Origin: Verrucomicrobia bacterium SCGC AAA164-M04
Lineage (GTDB): Bacteria > Verrucomicrobiota > Verrucomicrobiae > Verrucomicrobiales > Akkermansiaceae
Reading direction: 5' to 3'
Length of the DNA stretch: 64,000 nt
NCBI GenBank assembly: GCA_000383735.1
Contig: KB912070.1
Location: 95,251 to 159,250 of the forward strand
This document shows, one piece after another, positions 59,583-64,000 of the stretch. A model generated the notes under the pieces. That model was not told where the DNA came from and made no database searches. It saw only the letters and a program-made list of their open reading frames with translations. Position numbers and translations under genes: made by a program. Numbering within the stretch: position 1 is the first letter of the stretch; each line of letters begins with the position of its first letter.

Positions 59583-60989
59583 ATGTCAGAAACGAAAGAA
59601 ATTCGAGAGATCACTGAGGGCGAATTGCCTGCCGCCCTCAAGGACCACTGGAAGAACGCTAAAGCCAGTGTTGAAAGAAACAACCACGGATACGCCATCA
59701 AATTCCTTCAGGCTATCCTCAAAGAAGAGCCTGGGTTTTTAAACGCCCGAAAACTAGTCCGCCAAGCCGAGATCATCGAATCAGGCGCAACTCCAGGCAC
59801 GGCCAAAAAGGGTCTCTTTGGGACCAGTGGAGGCGGTGGCGGCTCCTTTATACGACAGGCCAGAAAAGATTCTGTGGGAGCGCTGATCGCAATCGAAAAG
59901 GAACTTGAAAAGGACCCTTTCAATTGTGGTATCAACGAAGCCTTCCACGAGATCGCTCTTAACATGAACCTTCTTGATACCGCAGCTTTCGCACTCGAAA
60001 CTGCCAAAACAGGTAGCCCCGAGAATACCAAAGTTGCTCACAAATTGGCTCTATTTTATGTTAATCGCGAAATGCATCTCGATGCTTCCAGAGTCTACCG
60101 CGAAATCGTAAAGCAGGATCCCGGCGATGGCGAAGCGGTGCGCGGTGAGAAAGACTGCTCGGCAAAAGCCTCAATGCAACAAAACCGTATGTCTGAAAAC
60201 TCTAGTTTCCAAGACATGGTGAAAACTGACGAGGCCGCAGAATTGGAGAAGGCCTCCCGAACCGCTCTCACTAAGGAACAGTTAAAAGAGCGGGCTGGCG
60301 AACTCGCCGCGCAATACGAAGCTGATCCCAATAATCTCGCGGTCGTGAAGCAGCTCGCCCAAACTTATGAGCAACTTGAAGACTGGAATACCTGTCACTC
60401 ATTTTACAGTTGGGCCCATGAACTTTCTAACGGGGATGTCGCCCTACGCGCCAAGGCCAACGAAATTAAGGACAAGGCCGCTGACCAATACATCAAGGAT
60501 GTTGAAGCAGCTGCCGCTGATGATCCAAACAACCAAGAACTGCAGGACCAGCTGAAAGAGATTCAGCAATCCCGCGTTGTTGAGCGCCTTGGAGAATGCC
60601 AGGAACGAGTGAAACAGAACCCAACCGACCCCAAAATGCGCTTCGATCTTGGTCAGGCTCTTTATGATGCCGGTGAATATAGTGATGCCATTCCACACCT
60701 CCAACAGGCCACTCGTAACCCCCACATTCGCACCAAAGTACTCCTTTTGCTTGGTCGGACATTCGACGCAAAGGGCATGAATGATCTTGCAATTAAGCAG
60801 CTTAAAGATGCCAACGACGAACTCACCCAAATGGACAACACCAAGAAAGAAATTCTCTACGAATTGGGCGTCATCTACACCAAGGCTGAGAAGAAGGAAG
60901 AGGCTCTTGGTTGCTTCAAGCAGATCTACGAAATCGATTACGGCTACCGGGACGTCGCTGCCCGTGTGGAAGGATCTTACGCAGGATAA
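59583..60989 (+). CDS. TPR-repeat protein, cytoplasmic
   Basis: 468 residues with no signal peptide. TPR helices are seen from residue ~20 (S-V-E-R-N-N-H-G-Y-A-I-K-F-L-Q-A-I-L-K) through the end (Y-D-A-G-E-Y-S-D-A-I-P-H-L-Q-Q-A, then E-L-G-V-I-Y-T-K-A-E-K-K-E-E-A-L-G-C-F). A Gly-rich turn (T-S-G-G-G-G-G-S-F) at about 80-88 separates an N-terminal part, and residues ~200-230 are a charged linker. Such proteins are scaffolds; similar ones are conserved in Verrucomicrobia, but the function is unknown. Followed by a good terminator. Confidence 0.8.
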   Translation: MSETKEIREITEGELPAALKDHWKNAKASVERNNHGYAIKFLQAILKEEPGFLNARKLVRQAEIIESGATPGTAKKGLFGTSGGGGGSFIRQARKDSVGALIAIEKELEKDPFNCGINEAFHEIALNMNLLDTAAFALETAKTGSPENTKVAHKLALFYVNREMHLDASRVYREIVKQDPGDGEAVRGEKDCSAKASMQQNRMSENSSFQDMVKTDEAAELEKASRTALTKEQLKERAGELAAQYEADPNNLAVVKQLAQTYEQLEDWNTCHSFYSWAHELSNGDVALRAKANEIKDKAADQYIKDVEAAAADDPNNQELQDQLKEIQQSRVVERLGECQERVKQNPTDPKMRFDLGQALYDAGEYSDAIPHLQQATRNPHIRTKVLLLLGRTFDAKGMNDLAIKQLKDANDELTQMDNTKKEILYELGVIYTKAEKKEEALGCFKQIYEIDYGYRDVAARVEGSYAG

Positions 60990-61010
60990 CTCGATCTCCT
61001 ATCTATCAAC

Positions 61011-61042
61011 AACGCCGCCGGAGAAATCCGTGCGGCGTTTTT
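61011..61042. terminator. Rho-independent terminator after the TPR gene
   Basis: AACGCCGC (61011-61018) pairs perfectly with GCGGCGTT (61032-61039), followed by TTT. The stem lies between the TPR gene and the convergent thrC, so it may end both transcripts. Confidence 0.8.
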
Positions 61043-61090
61043 CATTATTCCTTTCGAGCAATAACACCGTGGCAATCGAGAATTTCGCGA

Positions 61091-62398
61091 CTAACCAATT
61101 GAGCGCAACCATTCCACGAACACTTCTTCATCTGGCGCCATCGGTATCGCAACCTTTTCTAGATTAGCGAGACAACCTAAGCGCTTGGGAATCGCCACCG
61201 CCCCTTCCCCAAGCTCCTCCTCCATGACATCAAGAAATTTTGCGGGGTGAGCTGTTTCCAAAACCACCGTCTGCGCTTCCGGATTTAATTTTCGCCACTC
61301 TTCCGCAGCTAGCCAACCGACAGCCCCGTGTGGCTCAAGAGTGTAGCCCGTTTCTACTTTAATTCGCCGAATCGCTTCACGCGTCATCTGGTCGTCATAA
61401 GAGAAGCCAGCAACCCGCGCCCTCATTGATTTCCACTCGTTACCAAAAATATCTTCCATCCTCGCGAAATTACTCGGAGCACCAACATCCATCGCATTGG
61501 AAATCGTTGCCACACTCGGCCTTGGGCGATATTCCCCTTCCTGCAAATAGGCGGGAATAACGTCATTACGGTTCGTAGCTGCCACAAAACGTTCAACCTC
61601 CAAACCGAGTTTTTCCGCAAGCAACCCCGCCGTAAGATTTCCAAAATTACCACTCGGAATGACAAAGGTTGGTTTCACACCATGAGGCAACTTTCTCGCA
61701 GCCTCGAAATAATAAAAACTCTGCGGAACCAATCGCGAAATGTTGATCGAATTCGCAGAAGTAAGATTCAAATCCTCTGCCATCTCACGCTTGAGAAAAG
61801 TCGACTTTACGAGCCTCTGACAATCATCAAAGGTTCCATCGACCTCTAGAGAAGTAATATTCCCTCCAAGAGTAGTCAGTTGCTTTTCCTGAAGATCACT
61901 CACCTTTCCTTTTGGATACAGAATAACAACCCGCGTCCCGGGCACATTGTGAAAAGCACTGGCCACGGCACCTCCGGTATCACCACTAGTTGCAACCAGG
62001 ACCGTCAACAATTCTTCATCTTCGCGCGTCAACCACCCCATCAGGCGAGCCATGAAGCGGGCTCCAAAATCTTTAAAGGCAAGGGTTGGGCCGTGAAAGA
62101 GTTCAAGGACATGTTCCCTCTCCTTTAAGGTTACGAGAGGCGCAGGAAAGTTGGCTGATTGATGCACGATTTTCTCGAGCTGCTTCTCCGGGACACTGTC
62201 CCGAAAGATCATCTTTGCTACCTCAAAACCGATCTCAGGCAACGAAAGGTCCCTCCAATTCTCCCAGAAGTGAGCCGATAAAGGCTCAATATCTTCTGGC
62301 ATGTAAAGTCCGTTGTCGGCAGGAAGAGAACGCAGCACGGCTTCCTTCAGGTCAACAAATTGCCCAGGACTTTTGGTGCTATAAAACTTTTGGGGCAT
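61091..62398 (-). CDS. thrC: Threonine synthase
   Basis: 435 residues. PLP-dependent fold II: L-F-H-G-P-T-L-A-F-K-D-F-G-A-R-F has the PLP lysine, V-A-T-S-G-D-T-G-G-A binds phosphate, and S-A-N-S-I-N-I-S-R-L-V-P and V-P-S/I-P-S-G-N-F-G-N-L are typical. The K-S-P-G-Q-F-V-D-L-K-E-A-V N-terminus is that of the longer (E. coli-like) class. It makes threonine from O-phosphohomoserine. It starts 8 bases after the thrB stop, in the thrB-thrC operon. Confidence 0.96.
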   Translation of the reverse strand: MPQKFYSTKSPGQFVDLKEAVLRSLPADNGLYMPEDIEPLSAHFWENWRDLSLPEIGFEVAKMIFRDSVPEKQLEKIVHQSANFPAPLVTLKEREHVLELFHGPTLAFKDFGARFMARLMGWLTREDEELLTVLVATSGDTGGAVASAFHNVPGTRVVILYPKGKVSDLQEKQLTTLGGNITSLEVDGTFDDCQRLVKSTFLKREMAEDLNLTSANSINISRLVPQSFYYFEAARKLPHGVKPTFVIPSGNFGNLTAGLLAEKLGLEVERFVAATNRNDVIPAYLQEGEYRPRPSVATISNAMDVGAPSNFARMEDIFGNEWKSMRARVAGFSYDDQMTREAIRRIKVETGYTLEPHGAVGWLAAEEWRKLNPEAQTVVLETAHPAKFLDVMEEELGEGAVAIPKRLGCLANLEKVAIPMAPDEEVFVEWLRSIG

Positions 62399-62406
62399 TG
62401 TTCAAT

Positions 62407-63354
62407 CTACCCAATTACCGTGACGCCGGTCTGATTCACTCTCGAGACATAAAGCTGATTCCCAAGGTCAACTTTCGAGAAAACCTCCGCAATTGCCTCG
62501 CCCACCTTCTGCGCAGATTCTTCACCCTCACAAAGACCAAAGACACTAGGACCAGCTCCGGAGATGCTAAAGCCAAGGGCACCTGCAGCCATTGCCGAAC
62601 GTTTGGCCTGATAAAATTCCGGAATGAGTTTCTGCCGTCTAGGCTCGGCAATCACATCATGCACCGACCGGCTGATCATTCCATAATCTTCCTGAATTAA
62701 TCCGCAGATCAGGCCTCCCAGATTTCCGATTTGCTGGGTGACATTTGCTAGCGGAACTTCAGCCGGAAGAATCCCCCGCGCGACTTTCGTTAGGATCTCG
62801 ATATCTGGATGAACCACCGCCGCCCAAAGATCCTTAGGAACCGGGAGCTGTGCAATATCCAGCTCCTGGTTGTCACGGATAAATACAATTCCACCCAAAA
62901 GACAGGGGCCCACGTTATCTGCGTGCCAAGCACCGTCCGCACTCGCTTCCCCTGCCATCGCAAATGGAAGAAGCTGTTTCTTCGTCAGTGGTTCCCCAAT
63001 CAGCTTATTGACCGCATATGCCCCCGCAACCGCACTCGCAGCACTGGATCCCAACCCGCTCCCGAAGGGCATCTTTTTATGAATTTCCAACTCAATTCCC
63101 AAGTCGAGCATACCAAGATGCTTCAACAAATCATAAGCAGCGACTCCAGCCGTGTTTTTTTCAGCCTCCAAAGGAAGTTTTCCACCATCTCCGGTAATTT
63201 TGGCAATGCGCAATCCAGGTTCATCCGTGTGGCGCGCCACTACTTCATCTCCCGGAGCATCGATCGCAAAGCCAAGAACATCGTACCCACATGCCACGTT
63301 TGCCACCGTCGCAGGGGCAAAAACGCGCACCTCCTTCAGCGTCTCCGTCGTCAT
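62407..63354 (-). CDS. thrB: Homoserine kinase (GHMP family)
   Basis: 315 residues. The GHMP ATP-binding motif is seen as P-F-G-S-G-L-G-S-S-A-A-S-A at about 96-108; the N-terminus has F-A-P-A-T-V-A-N-V-A-C-G-Y-D-V-L-G and the C-terminal S-I-S-G-A-G-P-S-V-F-G-L is the third GHMP motif. It phosphorylates homoserine, the substrate for the adjacent thrC. First gene of the pair; starts 108 bases from the divergent M50 gene. Confidence 0.96.
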   Translation of the reverse strand: MTTETLKEVRVFAPATVANVACGYDVLGFAIDAPGDEVVARHTDEPGLRIAKITGDGGKLPLEAEKNTAGVAAYDLLKHLGMLDLGIELEIHKKMPFGSGLGSSAASAVAGAYAVNKLIGEPLTKKQLLPFAMAGEASADGAWHADNVGPCLLGGIVFIRDNQELDIAQLPVPKDLWAAVVHPDIEILTKVARGILPAEVPLANVTQQIGNLGGLICGLIQEDYGMISRSVHDVIAEPRRQKLIPEFYQAKRSAMAAGALGFSISGAGPSVFGLCEGEESAQKVGEAIAEVFSKVDLGNQLYVSRVNQTGVTVIG

Positions 63355-63462
63355 TTAAGGAGGGTCCGTAGCAGATCCCGCGAAAGCGGGCAATCCTTAC
63401 CTCATCAGAAGGTTCAATCTTCTTTTGGTTGCCGCCTTCTCCAAACGTCATAGAATTCGCCA

Positions 63463-63972
63463 GTGCTCGACTTCAAGCTTTTCAAGATTCCCGTTCGGAT
63501 AGAACCATGGTTTTGGCTTATGGGGTTTTTTCTAGGAGGTGGTCTTGCGATCACTTCTCGTGAAGATTTCCTCATGATTCTCCTCTGGATTATTGTTCTC
63601 CTGGTTTCTATCCTAGTTCATGAACTTGGACATGCTCTTACGAGCAGGAAGATGACGGGAGTCACCCCTTCCATCAAGCTGTGGGGCATGGGTGGATTGG
63701 CTTATTCAAATACCCAGCTTACCCAAAAACAAAGCTTCTGGGTCACTTGGGCTGGGCCACTGGCGGGCCTCGGATTCTTTGGACTGATCGTGCTGACCTG
63801 CTGCACCGTCTATGGAATCGCTGTCGGGACCGACCTTACCATGTTTCTCCTTTTTCCGAGCACTGGAATCAATCGTGATGCCACCCTTCCAGTTTATGGC
63901 CCACTTAGAGTGAGAGGATTGATATCTCTGGATAAGCGTTTGAGGCCTGATGTCAACATGCTTCCGGAGTGA
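63463..63972 (+). CDS. M50-family (site-2-protease-like) membrane peptidase with missing C-terminal half
   Basis: 169 residues from GTG 63463. Membrane segments and the zinc motif H-E-L-G-H at about residue 55-59, then A-G-P-L-A-G-L, are as in M50 rhomboid-like S2P proteins. The second motif (N-x-L-P-x-x-P-L-D-G-G) that supplies the third zinc ligand is missing: after about residue 130 (M-F-L-L-F) the sequence becomes hydrophilic (T-G-I-N-R-D-A-T-L-P-V-Y-G-P-L-R-V-R-G-L-I) and ends at TGA. The change may be an insertion, deletion, or rearrangement at about 63855-63865. As written it would probably not be active. Confidence 0.65.
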   Translation: MLDFKLFKIPVRIEPWFWLMGFFLGGGLAITSREDFLMILLWIIVLLVSILVHELGHALTSRKMTGVTPSIKLWGMGGLAYSNTQLTQKQSFWVTWAGPLAGLGFFGLIVLTCCTVYGIAVGTDLTMFLLFPSTGINRDATLPVYGPLRVRGLISLDKRLRPDVNMLPE

Positions 63973-64000
63973 AGGCCGGAGGCCGTAACGCAGGGAGCAT

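Noticed and set aside
63870..64000. Group II intron 5' end or IS edge in the M50 gene
   Set aside because: No consensus intron 5' motif set, inverted repeat or reverse-transcriptase ORF can be seen before the window ends; kept only as an anomaly.
1..64000. CRISPR arrays, prophage or transposase genes
   Set aside because: No regular short repeats with unique spacers and no phage or transposase proteins were found; the Xer recombinase looks housekeeping.

Overview
The window reads as an ordinary chromosomal segment of a member of the PVC superphylum, most likely Verrucomicrobiota (a Verrucomicrobiales-like marine or freshwater lineage). The evidence is a 51-residue gene that I recognise as the small basic 'PVC signature' protein (20693-20848), a DUF1501 gene next to a DUF1549/DUF1553 cytochrome-containing gene, a protein with a PEP-CTERM-type tail, Tat-dependent secreted enzymes, and a large Ala/Glu/Gln-rich DUF4175-like membrane protein. 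Assignment to the phylum is inference from gene content; no rRNA gene is present.

Layout. 1-8.8 kb: mostly secreted or hypothetical proteins (a truncated exported protein, SGNH hydrolase, beta-lactamase-fold serine hydrolase, Tat-exported SMP-30/gluconolactonase, an I78-inhibitor-like protein, SlyB-like lipoprotein, PEP-CTERM protein, a five-repeat exported protein). 8.8-12.3 kb: minus-strand operon kdsB-pyrG-nagZ with 4-bp ATGA overlaps. 12.3-17 kb: sodium/solute symporter, then dnaA and dnaN, with DnaA-box-like sites that make a possible replication origin. 17-20.9 kb: coiled-coil protein, acs, RsuA-family pseudouridine synthase and the PVC small basic protein. 21-27.8 kb: ROK-family protein, exported EEP-family hydrolase, DUF1501 and DUF1549/1553 pair. 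28-34.5 kb: three-gene operon with a 1574-residue repeat protein, a terpenoid-cyclase-fold secreted protein and a TPR protein. 34.5-42.7 kb: Xer recombinase, miaB, membrane protein, CBS-type Mn pyrophosphatase, M1 metallopeptidase, L,D-transpeptidase. 42.8-48.6 kb: msbA-like exporter, GNAT, ubiE/menG, hisC, mnmE, small membrane protein. 48.7-55.3 kb: exported TPR protein, a candidate small RNA, then gspE-gspF-lolD-like ATPase. 55.4-64 kb: trpD, ptsI, Rrf2 regulator divergent from cysE, TPR protein, thrB-thrC, and a truncated-looking M50 protease at the end.

The most striking observation is miaB. The reading frame that encodes the universally conserved N-terminus of MiaB runs from ATG 35675 through an in-frame UGA at 35705-35707, exactly at the first iron-sulfur-ligand cysteine. 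A GGU-loop hairpin follows at a distance suited to a bacterial SECIS element. This is a candidate selenocysteine-containing MiaB. Three other genes also carry apparent lesions: the L,D-transpeptidase (in-frame TAG), gspF (one-base frameshift next to seven Ts) and the M50 protease (lost C-terminal half). Base-call or assembly error therefore remains a serious alternative.

Functionally the window mixes housekeeping (replication initiation, tRNA modification, CTP and KDO supply for lipopolysaccharide, amino-acid synthesis) with envelope and secretion functions. I saw no CRISPR array, intact insertion sequence, prophage or tRNA/rRNA gene.
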